A program made the position numbers and the translations under genes. Shown in pieces: positions 23,010 through 34,700 of a stretch of DNA of 64,000 nucleotides; position 1 is the first letter of the stretch; each line of letters starts with the position of its first letter. The notes beneath the pieces are model-generated. The model did not search any database. It worked only from the letters and a program-made list of their open reading frames with translations, and had not been told where the DNA came from. The stretch spans positions 87,414,981 through 87,478,980 of the forward strand of contig OX344762.1 of the NCBI GenBank assembly GCA_947034895.1, read 5' to 3'. This stretch comes from Rhytidiadelphus loreus (lineage: Eukaryota > Streptophyta > Bryopsida > Hypnales > Hylocomiaceae).

Positions 23010-25055
23010 GTTACGGACCTGATCCTGTCACCTTGACTACCCCTCGTAACACACAGCAACTCAAGTCACAATGTCACAACCTTCTGTCACGATTTCATTC
23101 ATGTCACATGGATGATCACCTTTTCGTCCATGTATTGAACTGGAGTTCTTTTCAAGGTTTTATGTTACAAAATTTGCAACAGGGTGAATTAGTCTTTCAC
23201 ATAGCGAGTGGTTTAAGCATGACTTTGACTAAATGTCTATGATCACTGATCTTGGAATGCACATGTGCTTGACTACTATTACATACAACAATCTACAACG
23301 TCCCAATTTGAATTATTACATAAGAAATTCATGCATAGTGATAATTATTTGATCTCAATAGATTTGGCTCATGTACCCAAAGTTCTCTCCACAGCTCTCC
23401 ACACACTTACTTCCTTAAATTTCTTAAAGTGATGCAAATAGTATCCTCTATTTTGGTTCAACTCTCACATCCACAAAGAGAGCATCGATACTTGAAGAGA
23501 AAGTAGACTTTGAATAAATCCTATCAATAGTAAAAAAATCGAACATAAACCCTAAGGAACGAGACACCCAATTCTGCAAAGGCAATCAAAGTATTGATGA
23601 CATAAACCACAAGCACTCAAACTGCACCCATCAAAATCTCCTTAAAAGAGACATAATCAAGAAAAAACATGCACCCACACAAAATCGAAAAGGACAAGAA
23701 TCTCCTCTTACTTGTTTGCAAAACGATGTGTAGTCCTCATGCAGTATTCACACAAAATTGTCCACCAGGACTCCAGGAGTAGGTCAAAACCAACAAAGCA
23801 TTGATCATGTGTGAAGAAACGTGAGGAGACTCCGCAACTGAATTCTGTTACGGTACACGATGTCAACAATTGCCGCACCCAGTCAATAAGAAATGATTGA
23901 CACAAAGCACCAGCAAACACTGAAATTTAAAGACTTCGTTTGCAATAAGTGTCGGTTATATTTTGTAGTATTGTTCTGTTAGCTGCATGTGCTAGGCCGT
24001 TTACCGACACCTATGCACATTTCCTTATTTGTGAGGCAACATTGCAAAATTTGTGAGAACAATACTACAAAATTAACCTGCATAATTTATACGGGGAATC
24101 CCACTAAACTTCAACTTTATCGTCCCTACCAGTGAGATTTTTCTACCTGTATTACAGAATATGCGCAAGAAGCAAAAACCTAGCCACAGCCTAACCGCGT
24201 AAACAAATTTTAGACAAAATACAGGTGCAGGATAGGATCATGGGGTATCTCTATGCTACAAATGTAATCGATTGGACTGCATTTGTATACTTGATGCATG
24301 TTGACAAAAAATGTTAGTTGTAAAACATGTCTCAAGTTAACAAGTATCGATTTTAGCTTAAATAAGAACTTTGGGTTTGAGATATATCTGCATGCGATTC
24401 ATACTCCTGAAATTTAAGGCTTAAAATAAGTTTCGATTGAAAAGTGTGAAGTTTTAAAACTCCCCTTTCAAACAATCCTCTTACGAAAAAAATTTGTTAA
24501 TCTTTCCTTGATGATTGCGGTCCATATTTCTTACTACTGTTAAAATTCCAATGTAAAACCCACCAATCATAACATTATTAAGGCAGAGGATCCCGTTGAT
24601 AAAAAAGAAGAGGAAAAATATTCTACAATCGTCAACGTTAGAAAATTCGGCAAGCAGGTGCATTGGATTAGATATAACATGCAGTTAGGCATCGGGCAAT
24701 GGAGGAACATGTGAACAAGTTATGACAGCGAAGGAGCATTGCCACCAGTGCAAATGGACTTCTTCATTATAGCTGTTTTCTCCATGTCTGGTGCAATCTT
24801 TGGGTTTATTCAAAGACATGTTTTTCTCCATGTTAATGGATAAATGAACATTTTTTGCATATTCCACATTGTTGTCAGATTTGAAAAAAACGTACGTACT
24901 ATTAAGCAAGAGTAGCTTCTTTGATTACACTGGTAAATACAGCTTCTAGGTACAAGAAAATACAATGAAGTCTCACGCTTCCAAAGAATTAACGGATGCT
25001 TCAATCCCAAAACGAATAAACGGAGGATCACGGTGCACACCGCTCTACAATGAGG
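23010..25055. other. Intergenic, no supported gene
   Basis: Short frames occur on both strands (for example minus 23708-23920) but none shows a domain or a convincing chain of splice sites. If the minus-strand fragments at 22384-23007 and 25061-25345 are parts of one gene, this stretch would be intron. I cannot show that. Confidence 0.4.
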
Positions 25056-25060
25056 CATAC

Positions 25061-25345
25061 CTCTTGCGAATTGCGAGATCAGCAGTAGATAGCACGCCAG
25101 CATAGACAAGAGCCTCAATATCAGCTCCACCAGCTTGAGGCAACCTGGGATACAAAGAAGTCCAAATTGCATTATTCTTGTGTATCCAAAAAATGATGAG
25201 AAAATCATGGCTTCCTGGTACCGCGATATAGGTCATGCCACAAACCTAATTGACCATACAGCAAAGAAGTGAACTTACCTAGGAATGACCACCAAATCAA
25301 TGACAGTTGATAAATTCAACTTCAGCTTCAACACGTCACGTTTTG
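25061..25345 (-). CDS. Possible two-exon coding fragment, unidentified
   Basis: Two minus-strand open pieces join in phase. The first ends CCT-AG before a perfect gtaagt donor (exon edge 25279). The second starts after cccag at 25144 and runs to a gtatgc donor at 25061. The join reads through VIPRLPQAGGADIEALVYAG. The good splice signals, and a phase that works across the join, support a real gene or a recent remnant. No upstream start or downstream exon could be fixed. The protein family is unknown to me, and the fragment may belong with the decayed frame at 22384-23007. Confidence 0.3.
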
Positions 25346-25365
25346 CCAAGCTTGATATCAATCGT

Positions 25366-25435
25366 AAACCCTAAATCCTAAAACTATAAACAACCAACAA
25401 CCCTAAACCCTAACCCTAATTCTAAACCTTAAACT
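25366..25435. repeat. Interstitial telomere-like repeat (CCCTAAA type)
   Basis: A short degenerate run of aaaccctaa, ccctaaaccctaaccctaa and related words, the plant telomere unit. Such words also act as 'telo boxes' in plant promoters. Here they lie beside the possible minus-strand coding fragment at 25061-25345. Confidence 0.55.
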
Positions 25436-25439
25436 CCTG

Positions 25440-26460
25440 GCTTGTCCAGTGCTTCCTGAAAGAAGGACCGAATCGCATATTCCCCGCATTAACAGAACCT
25501 AAAATCACGGTCTCAATCTCAATACCATGACCTAATTCCAGTAAACCCAGAAAGCTCTACCAACACTGTACGGTGTAATCCTCCCAATTCAACAAATGTG
25601 GAGATTCAATCAGTACGCTCAAATCTCAAGAGCCCAACATCAAATTCTGCAACAATTGATCAAAAGCAAACACCAAATGCACAGCCAGAGCAACCATTCT
25701 ATCTTTGAAAGTCAGCACCTGTGAACGAATTCCATAGAGAAAACTACACGCCTTCAAGAAAACACCACGTCTGATACAACCAGGAACGAGAAATTGAGTC
25801 TCGAACATTCGAATGCACGCACATGAAGACGAAGATGAAGATGGTAGAGTAGAATTAGGATTACGTTTTTTTTGGTTTAGGGCTAAGGGAGTAATTTAGG
25901 TCTAAAAAATTAAGTCTGATAGCTGCCCTCATTAGTGACGTCTCACCTCCTACAGTGAGTAATACCGAAAGTTTGCTCACCAGTCTACAACTTTACAGCT
26001 TATTCCTCTTGGCTTCTCTACAGCTGTTTCAATGGTCACGCAACAAGATGCCGACTCAGTCAAACTGGGTAAGCTTACTGTAGGCCAATTTGTACTTCCT
26101 ATGACAATTTTTAAAGAACGGCAGAGAAAACATGGACAAGGCTCCCTCCAAATGGATGAAAAGAATCTGCTGCACTGTTTGCGGTGAAGCCGAATTTCCA
26201 GCAATAGCGATTGGTGTTGCATTCTTGTAGCCCTAAATTGATGAGTGTCTTCTTCTCCGTGGTTGCTAATTTCGTGTATGCGTTGCACAGAGCTGGCGTA
26301 CTCAACACTTCTCTAAGCGAAATTGGACGTGACCTTCAAGTAGCCCTAAATTGTTGTTCTTGTTGCCGATTGTTCATTGTGGGAGATTCGTCTTTCTGAA
26401 AGAGCTTGAAATTTGACCTCCTGCTTGGAATTTCGCTGTTTTTCAAGTGGCTTTACAACA
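25440..26460. other. Spacer upstream of the annexin gene
   Basis: GC content rises here relative to the left half. A 60-codon minus-strand frame (25626-25808) and overlapping frames near 25977-26399 show no domain. The word 'tagccctaaattg' occurs twice (26227 and 26341) and resembles a telo-box motif. This spacer probably contains the annexin promoter and possibly a divergent one. Confidence 0.35.
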
Positions 26461-26509
26461 GGCCCGTATTTTGTTTGCTCGTCATCCCGACTTGGAATCA
26501 AATTGTAAG

Positions 26510-26992
26510 GTGAGTTTCATAGACGTGGTGTTTGAATTTGATTTCTCCCGTTTCCTTCTTTTCTTAAACATTTCACTATTTTGTTTATGGTGATCATACA
26601 AGAGAAAAATTTTGAACTTAAAATTCTGTTACCGGCAGTTGCTGTGATTGTTAGTACTTTGATGTGTTACAAGTGTAAGAGAAGTGTTGGTGTCTGGTTA
26701 GTATTTTGAAACTACAGAATTTGTAGAAAGATCGCTCTTCCTCAATGTTTAATTTCTAGCTGCAGTGTTGTACATGTTGTAGTTTTTTTTATCTTCAAGC
26801 CCAGTCTCGACACCTAATCAGTTTCAAGCCAATTGTGTTATCCTGGGGTTGCAATAGTGAACATGCCCTTCATGTAGAGTTCTGTGAAAAATTCTTTCTT
26901 TGGCGTTATTATTTTTTTTCTGCATTTTGTTTAAGTGCTCATTTGTTTTGAAAGTTCTAACATCATTGAGCATACTCTGGATCCTTTCATAG
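26510..26992 (+). other. Probable 5' UTR intron of the annexin gene
   Basis: A consensus donor (taag|gtgagt, intron from 26510) and an acceptor (tttcatag, ending 26992) stand just before the annexin start codon at 26999. The bases between have no coding signal. The intron would put the transcription start upstream of about 26,460. It is inferred from splice consensus only. Confidence 0.4.
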
Positions 26993-26998
26993 GAGGCA

Positions 26999-29900
26999 AT
27001 GTCTACCGTAACAGTGCCGCCGTATCTCAACATGGCGGAGGACGTTCATGGCCTCTATCGGGCATTCAAAGGTTTGTACTATTCCAGCTAGTCTGATGTT
27101 CTTTGGGGCACTTTTGAGTGAGTCATATGAGGATTACTTTAGTTTTGTTTTTGACTTACACATGCAACGTTCTTCATTGATTTTGGTGATTTAAAATTTG
27201 ACCCTATCTGAATTATAATTTTCACAAGATGAGAAATGAAAATGGTCATATAAAACCATGAATCCTCAGTCCTTTAGGAATTAATCGATAGCTTAAAATC
27301 TTGCTCATAGATTAGATCCTGCTAGTCTGATAACAGTCAGTCGAACTCTAGACTGGACAATTTTTCAAAGGTTTATGAAGACACAGCAAAGTTCTGATTC
27401 GAGGTAGTTGTTTCAATCTTGGTCATTCAAGCAACTTAAAAGGGTCATGAATTGCACTTTTGACAGGTTTCGGCTGTGATGAGAAGAAAGTTATCCAAAT
27501 CCTTGCGCACAGGACTCAATTACAGCGTGTTGCAATAGCGGATACATACAACGCACAATATGGAGAGAGCATTCACAAACGCCTCAAATCTGAGCTTCAC
27601 GGCAAACTGGAGGTAGTTACGTTACCCACTTGCAAAGGCTTCTATGAGCATGAATTGAAACTTTTTCATGACATAGTTGATATAAGTGGCCCAATCTGTA
27701 CACTGTTTTTCTTCGTGACGACTATCAGTGAGACATGTTTGTTTGTTTGGACCAACTCAATCCCTAAGTGCCCAAGCTAGCTATAAGAAGTCCGCTTCAA
27801 AAATTAATGGTCAAGTCTAGTAACTTTCAAAACATATTTCAATTGTTGAAAAATATAGGTGTGGTTTCTTCTTTCTGTTGCTACATTTTGTTACCTTCTG
27901 TGAAGGTTTGATAATGATCTATTTCAACTATCATAGACATGGAAGCCGCCAGTATTGACCTTTTGGGTTAAGATGTTTGGCAATAACCGTTTTGCCTAAT
28001 TGATTCTTGAGAACAGGGGTTTGCTATAGATGTTACACTGATCGCCGTTTTTGCAAAACTAGCGAAGTTCAAGAAATGGGCACTTTTTTTCAGATGCCTA
28101 TCTGGAACTTCAGACATTATCTATTCCAGTTGTGGTTGTAGTTTTGAGAGCTTGGTGTACTTGAATTCTTAAATTTTGGCGTTCTAAAACAAACCATTTA
28201 AACTGAAAGCACCACACCTGTTGGAACGTCAGTTTATTTTGTTGCATCTTGTAGAAAGTGATCCGTTTATGGATGATGGGGCCTGCACAAAGGGATGCGA
28301 TTTTGGTATACGAGTCAACGCAGGGGTTGGGCACCAAAGATCGGGCATTGATTGGCATCATCTGCACTCGGACTCCATCACAGATTTATGAAATCAAGCA
28401 AGCTTATCATTCGATGTATCAACAACCCCTGGAGCGGCAAATTGATGGTGATACGTCGGGAGATTACAGAAAGGTGAGTGTCAGGATGAGAATGTCCCTT
28501 TCTTTGTATTGTAGTTCTTGGATGAGGCATGATCATGTGAATATTATCACATTCTGCTAAATTGTAAGTCTGAACCCGGAGTGAACATTAGTCCTGTTTA
28601 TGTACTTCACACGCCCATCGAGCAAAGTTGTTGTTCAACAATATAATTTTTCTCGAAAGTGAACAAGCCATGTGCATTTTTTTCTGCGTTATATATCCAA
28701 TTCCACATATATATAATCTTCAGTATTACATCTATTGCGAGTCGTATATGATCATTAAAGCTAGAGGCTGGCCACCCGGGCTTTCCAAAGATCTTTGATG
28801 ATCGTTTTGGTGCAAGAACTTCTTGACAAGAATATGTGCTTAATGCACATTTTTCAAAAGTCATGTGCACTTTTAACATCTTCGCGGTGAAATTTTTTAA
28901 CAAGTCCTTTTGTGTGCACTTATATTTTCACTGCAGTTATTGTTAGCACTTGTGCGAGGAACCCGCTCGGAGACTCTTGCTGTGGACCCAAACTTAGCTT
29001 TAGCGGATGCTGAGGCCTTGTACCAGGCTGGCGAATCCCGAATAGGCACAAATGAAGACATGATCATACACATTCTGACGACACGCAGCCCAGCGCAGAT
29101 GAACATGACATTGCAATATTACCGGCAGACTTTTCGCCGTGATTTTGAGAAGGTTGATTTTCCAACTAATTCCATGAATTATCGATAGTAGAAGTAGACT
29201 TTTGATGATCTGTTTATTAAGTCAGTATTTCGTATTCTTATAGTGATTTGGTCTTGGGTTCAGAGTTAGAAAGGTTTGGTATAATAGAGGGTGTCTGAGC
29301 TAGGGCTACTGCAGAAGGGACTTCGAGAATCGTGTCGCAAAACTCTACTAGGGAGAAAGAAGAAATTTGGCTGACTTCAATTGATAACAAACCTACTAAT
29401 CGGAATGCGGAAAGCAGGAATTATGAAGCAGAATTTGTGAGGCAGAAATTGTGAGGTCTTAACACCCGTAAATTATGTATACGAATAGGGGTGCTGCCAC
29501 TTTTCTTTCTAAATTTGTTCTCAAATTGGCACTGAAACCAAATTCTTTTCTCCAATATACTTGCCCCTCCGAGGAGTCCAGGATGGATTCGCCTCTACTG
29601 TAGGAACCGAAAGCTTCCCCTTTTGACACCCCTAGATAAGAGAGAACTTCACTAATATAAATGTGGTACTTGTAAGCAGCGATTCAAAGTGTCCGGTCCT
29701 TAAACGTTTCTTCTTATGGAACAGGCGATAAAGAAGGAGACATCTGGACGTTTTGAAAACGCACTTCTGGCTGTTGTTCAGAGCACTTGTTATCCTGCCA
29801 GATACTTTGCCCAGGTACGACTCTTCTGCCATCTGTATGGATCAAACAAAAGAGGGAAGGCGAACCCAAGAGAACAATGCGTCGCTTTATGGCTTAGTTT

Positions 29901-30267
29901 GTTTGGACTCTTTCACACAATGCTGTCACTACACCTTTTCCTCTAAATTGTGTATGCTACACTATTTTGTAGGCCTTCATCGCACCAGATTTTTGGTGTT
30001 ACATTAAACCATGGATGACTCTACGTAGAGCAAAGGGTGTTACTGAGTTTCATTATTCGTGTGCAGGAGCTTGTTGATGCAACGAAAGGTTTGGGCACGA
30101 AGGATGACGATTTGATACGAGTCATTACCACACGCGCCGAGTTCGATATGTACTATATCAAACAGGAGTTTCAAGCCTTGACTAATAAACCTCTTGAGCA
30201 AGTGATTGCAAGTGAGACTTCTGGAGATTACCAACACTTCCTTCTCTCTGTCGTGAGTGGGATTTAA
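26999..30267 (+). CDS. Plant-type annexin, six exons
   Basis: Exons: 26999-27071, 27467-27612, 28255-28473, 28937-29152, 29725-29814, 30067-30267. All introns are GT-AG and phases agree throughout, giving 314 residues, the usual plant annexin length. Four annexin repeats are visible. The GxGT-38-D/E calcium-binding pattern is complete in repeat II (GLGTKD) and repeat IV (GLGTKDD). In repeat I it has Cys for Thr (GFGCDEK, acidic residue kept). In repeat III it is weaker (RIGTNED). The repeat I His (ILAHR) is present, as are two Cys matching the redox pair of plant annexins (IICTR and STCYP). Annexins bind acidic membranes in a calcium-dependent way and act in secretion, channel activity and stress signalling. 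The start is the first ATG of the frame. The repeat I Trp common in angiosperm annexins is Phe here. Confidence 0.95.
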
Positions 30268-31716
30268 CCTTGTGGCAAATGATGATACAAATGTAATATT
30301 CATGTATCTCTCTCTTTGTCTTGGGCGAAGAGAGGTTCTTATTCTAGTCAGTAGAATTGCTTAGTCTCGCGGTACTTTTTGAGCAAGCTAGTATTAGAAG
30401 TACTTATTTGACTTCGCTTTTGAAGGCGTCAGCTGACCATAGATTCCAGCTGAAGAGCTTGACTGGAATGTACGTGACGGTCACACTCTCTCCCAGAGTT
30501 CCGACTGATCACATCAGGAGTATCTGTCGGCTATATCGACACCAAGATGCACTGTAGAGTATTCGATCGACCTTTGTGTGGTTCAGAATTTAGTGATTTG
30601 GTTCTCAAAAAATAAAACACTACATTTATAGTGGCAAGTATGTGACTATGTTTCAACATTGTAGTGTTTGCCGATGAAGTAAAGTTATAATATATTCATC
30701 TGTATCATCCATCCGTTCGTTGATATTATGCTTTCTACTACAATTTTGAGAGAAAAATTGCGGGGGAAATTGTTTTGTGAAGTTAAAAAATTTCTTGCTT
30801 AAACACGTGTTGAAATCAAACATCCACTTTCCACACAAATTCTAAGAAATTTGTGAGCTGGTTACTTTGAATTTGTTTGTTGAGATATTACTTAAGATCT
30901 AACCAGGTTGCCAACCAGGTTGAATGATGACATAACAGTGTAAGGTCTCCGATTATCTTTCTCAGATTAATTTTGAATGAAGAACTAAACTGAATAATCT
31001 CTCTATCCAAGCCTTTCTAAAAGTCTCTATGCAAGTCTCTCTCTAAACTCCTTCCTCATCTTTTGCTTCCTGTGACCGAGTATGTTACGTAATTGCTTGA
31101 CGTGGAATCAGGCTCGTCTCACAAAACCAGTCTCCACCAGATCATTTATTCAACTGTCAAATCAATTTCTAATGTGATATCGTATCACTACAATAGTTCT
31201 ACCATTTAAAAAAGGATACAAATCATTTGCCTCGCATACCCGAACTCGCTAAAATCTACCAAAACGCACCACCGCTTCGAGGTGATCATCACGACTAAAC
31301 CAATCCCCAAGCTCCTACTCTTAAACACACACCTCCACAGATGGACATCCAATACAGATATTGAACAAATGTCCTTTTGCGTCTATGGAAATTGAACCAA
31401 CATCCTTTTATGTCCAAATTCCATTCCTAGTGAATCCTAGTGTATCCTATTCTACCATCACTGGACATCGACTATGAAATTCTTCAATAACTCCATAGAT
31501 CCGTGGACATTTTGGATTTCTCCTGAGTGTGCTACAATCAACACCACCCTCATACAAAAATTAATATAAAAATTATAACCCCACTCCAGTAGAAAACAGT
31601 GTTCAAATCAGCAAATATTGTTCAAATCGACGCGTCTAAATCGGCATTTTGTTGTTGATTTGGACATTTGAGTCAATTCAAACGTGTTGAATTCAGAGGC
31701 TATTGAAGTCGATCTT
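30268..31716. other. Spacer between convergent annexin and dynein genes
   Basis: This holds the 3' ends of two convergent genes. A candidate annexin poly(A) signal, aataaa, is at 30611-30616, 344 bases after the stop. For the dynein gene, tttatt at about 31145 reads aataaa on the minus strand, but it is distant. The open frame at 30357-30557 lies in the probable annexin 3' UTR and shows no domain. Confidence 0.4.
30611..30616 (+). terminator. Candidate annexin poly(A) signal
   Basis: An AATAAA hexamer in AT-rich sequence 344 bases downstream of the annexin stop. Plant poly(A) signals are loose, so this is only a likely position. Confidence 0.3.
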
Positions 31717-34700
31717 CTAGTCGTTCAAGCTGCAGAGCATGGCCACTCCCCTCCGTGTCCAATGACTGGGCGGCTCCTTCGACGGCATCCTAATGCTCAT
31801 CAAGAAATTCGTCGAGTGACCAGTAGTAGCCAACACCCCTCTCCTTTCAGCCGTTCGATACACCGGGCAGTTGTAAACTCTCCCTGGCACAATGTCCACC
31901 AACAAAGCTGGTTGCAGTTTCATGCAGGGCGCATGGACGTGGAGGATCTTGGGCTTGGACTCGCACAGCACTTTGTCTTTGGGGTCCCAGGCACAGCCTT
32001 CCACGAACAGGCCCTTGATGTAGGCGCCTTCGGAGGGAACTTCGGTGGGCTCGCTGTCCAACATGAAAAACTCGAAGCCAATGCCGTCGATGGCGAGTTT
32101 ACGGCGCCGGGCGTAGTTCTGGAGGGCGGCGGTCATGAAGGATTGGGCGAAGAAGAAGCCGCTCACCCAGTTGACCGCGGGGCGCCCGTTCTCGAACCAT
32201 TTTTGGAGCACCTGGAAACTAATGAACTTCAGCACAAGGAAGGGTAGTAACTATGTAAATAATGATGTTAACATGTTTTGCAATGGATTGAATGGTTCAA
32301 GGCAACATGAAAGTAGAGCAATTTTGAAGCTCCTGTGTCCTCTGCTGGCTATTTAGAAGGTAATAAAAGTCATGATCCATCTTCTTAACATGAACCCTTT
32401 GATTAATTAACCAAAGATTACATATTTGGACACTGAAGAATTGATGAATTGACTTTGTGTACGTAATGTCTGATAATGTTCTTGAGGCTCCTAGCTCTGA
32501 AAGGTTTAAAGGATTTAGGGTTCAATAAGTTTACATGATTCTACTTTCTAGTTCAAAAATGCTCAATCAAGAGTCTGAAAACGATGGCATCAAGGCAGAC
32601 ATTCTCCATTCCATGATCTAACAATGATCTCCACATGCTCACAGTTACAGACAGAGAGGGACTCAATTCAGATTCTAAAATTATTGATTGTAAGTGCTTA
32701 CATCAGTCCGCTCCAAAAGATCCTTCATGTATGAGGCCAGCGGCTTCAATGACGGATATGAAACCTTCGCCCACATGGCCGGCAACTGTGCATCCAACAT
32801 CACAAGCAATTTTAGTTGTCAAAATTTAGGGTTCACAGAATTCTGAGTTTGGTTTGGCAGTCTAGGCAAGTATTGAAACACATTCCATTACTCTGGAATA
32901 AGGTGGGCACCCCAAAAACCGCCACTTTTTGCTGCTGTGCCTAGTTCCTATTACTTGACTGGGTCAAATTTTCATTGATTTTCTTGTTGGCAAGTGAAAG
33001 GAGGTTCCAGGGCACCAAAGATGTACCCAAAGTGATGATGGTAGTTTGGGGTCAGGGCACATTTGGAGATGCCCACCTTAGGTCTAAAGTGGGTACACCC
33101 AAAATTGCACCTTGCCCAAAACCGCCATCATCACTCAATGTACATCTCTAAAATCAATGTGTTGAAGAAACGATTTTAGAACCATCATAAAATGAACTTT
33201 GACCCTTCATAACTTTTGCATACAGTATCCAAATGTCGTGTTCTTTGGTGCATTGCAGCCTTCTTTCACTTGGCAACAAGTGAATATGAAAATTTGAACA
33301 GTCGAGTAATAAGAACTAGGCACAGCCAGCAAAAAGTGGCGGTTCCTAAACTGATGCAGATTGCACAAATAATGTTTGAACATGATGTCATAATTTGTGC
33401 AAATTGTAACAAAACTGAGCAATTCACAAACTGTGCTAAGGATTATCATGCAATAGTGTTTAGTGTGATAAATTGGAAAACTTGAGTATTGTGTTTGTGG
33501 GACTAGAAGAGACCATGTTGACGGTTATGCTCCGGAACGCTTCTTCCTGAGCTCCAGACATGAGCACCAAGCCTTCAATAGCCTTCTCAATTGTCTGAAG
33601 GGAGCCACGAATCCTGGCCATGTTTTTTAGATCAACACGAAGTCATTCCAATTGTTCAACATGTTGGATACTTGTGTATAGATTTCTTTTCTTTTTAACT
33701 ATTTGCAACATGTCCACTTTCAAATGTGCATGTAACATTATTACTCATATTACAATGCTAGTTCTAGTAGTAGAGTCCCTTTGCTTTATATGAAATTATG
33801 ACTCCAAGTTGAAGTAGTCAATGAGATCTTAGTAGCAAGTTTTAATTAAAAGTTCTCCACAAGAATTTTGGAAGAGGATATTTTTACCTTATGATGAGAT
33901 GTAATAGAAGGCTTGAGGGAAGAAATCTCTAGATTATAGAATGGTATGCACTTTGTAGGATGGTAATAGAGAATTGCAAGTGAAGGGTGAAGTTTTGAAG
34001 GGCCACGCACGTGTTGAGGAGCTTATTGAAGCGAGTCATTTCTTGGGCCAAGACAGTATTCATACTCTCTTCATATAGAACTGGATATTTGAGCTCTGTG
34101 GCTTCTATGTCAAAATTTGGTGGAAGAATTGAAAGCATTCCTAATACCACAGTCTTGATTCCTCCTCCTCCACCTCCACCACCACCACCACCTCCTCCAG
34201 TTCCTGCTCTCACCATATTTGAACACATTAAAATACATTTTTTATAAGAAATTAAAATAAATTAGAATTTGGGAGATGTACTCAAAGTGCATATAGCATT
34301 ATTAAGTTGTTATATTATTGCACCCATCTCAGCAATGTTCTCATGCGTGGCTAACTTTAACATATTTTCTACAAAAAAAATTATTTCTACAAAAAAAATT
34401 GAATACAGAATGTTAAATTTGAATATTTTGCATTTTGGAAGAACGTTTATGTGCCTTACGATTCATGTGAAAAATTATAAAAGAGCATAATAATATTTAG
34501 ATTCATCAATCAATATGTGCAACAATATTTTATTCTTATTTGTCTGTCAATGGATTTACCCTTAAGCTTACAAATGCCAATCTAAAAGCAATTGTTAGGG
34601 GTCTACTCAAGTAATCCTTCCTTAGGATTTCCTCTTGAAACTTCGTAAATGCAAGATGCAAGTGAAAGATTTTGAAGATGTTCAAAAATTAGAATGTTCA

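Noticed and set aside
23708..23920. 70-codon minus-strand frame that might extend the decayed gene at 22384-23007
   Set aside because: Composition is not convincing and I could not join it in phase to the neighbouring fragments.
30357..30557. 66-codon frame just after the annexin stop
   Set aside because: It lies in the expected 3' UTR, before the aataaa signal, without a domain or a good start context.
31684..32247. 187-codon open frame on the plus strand
   Set aside because: It is antisense to the last dynein exon, whose product matches the dynein C-terminal domain. GC-rich codons leave the opposite strand open by chance.
34011..34247. Poly-Pro plus-strand frame
   Set aside because: It is the reverse reading of the Gly-coding repeat in dynein exon 30.
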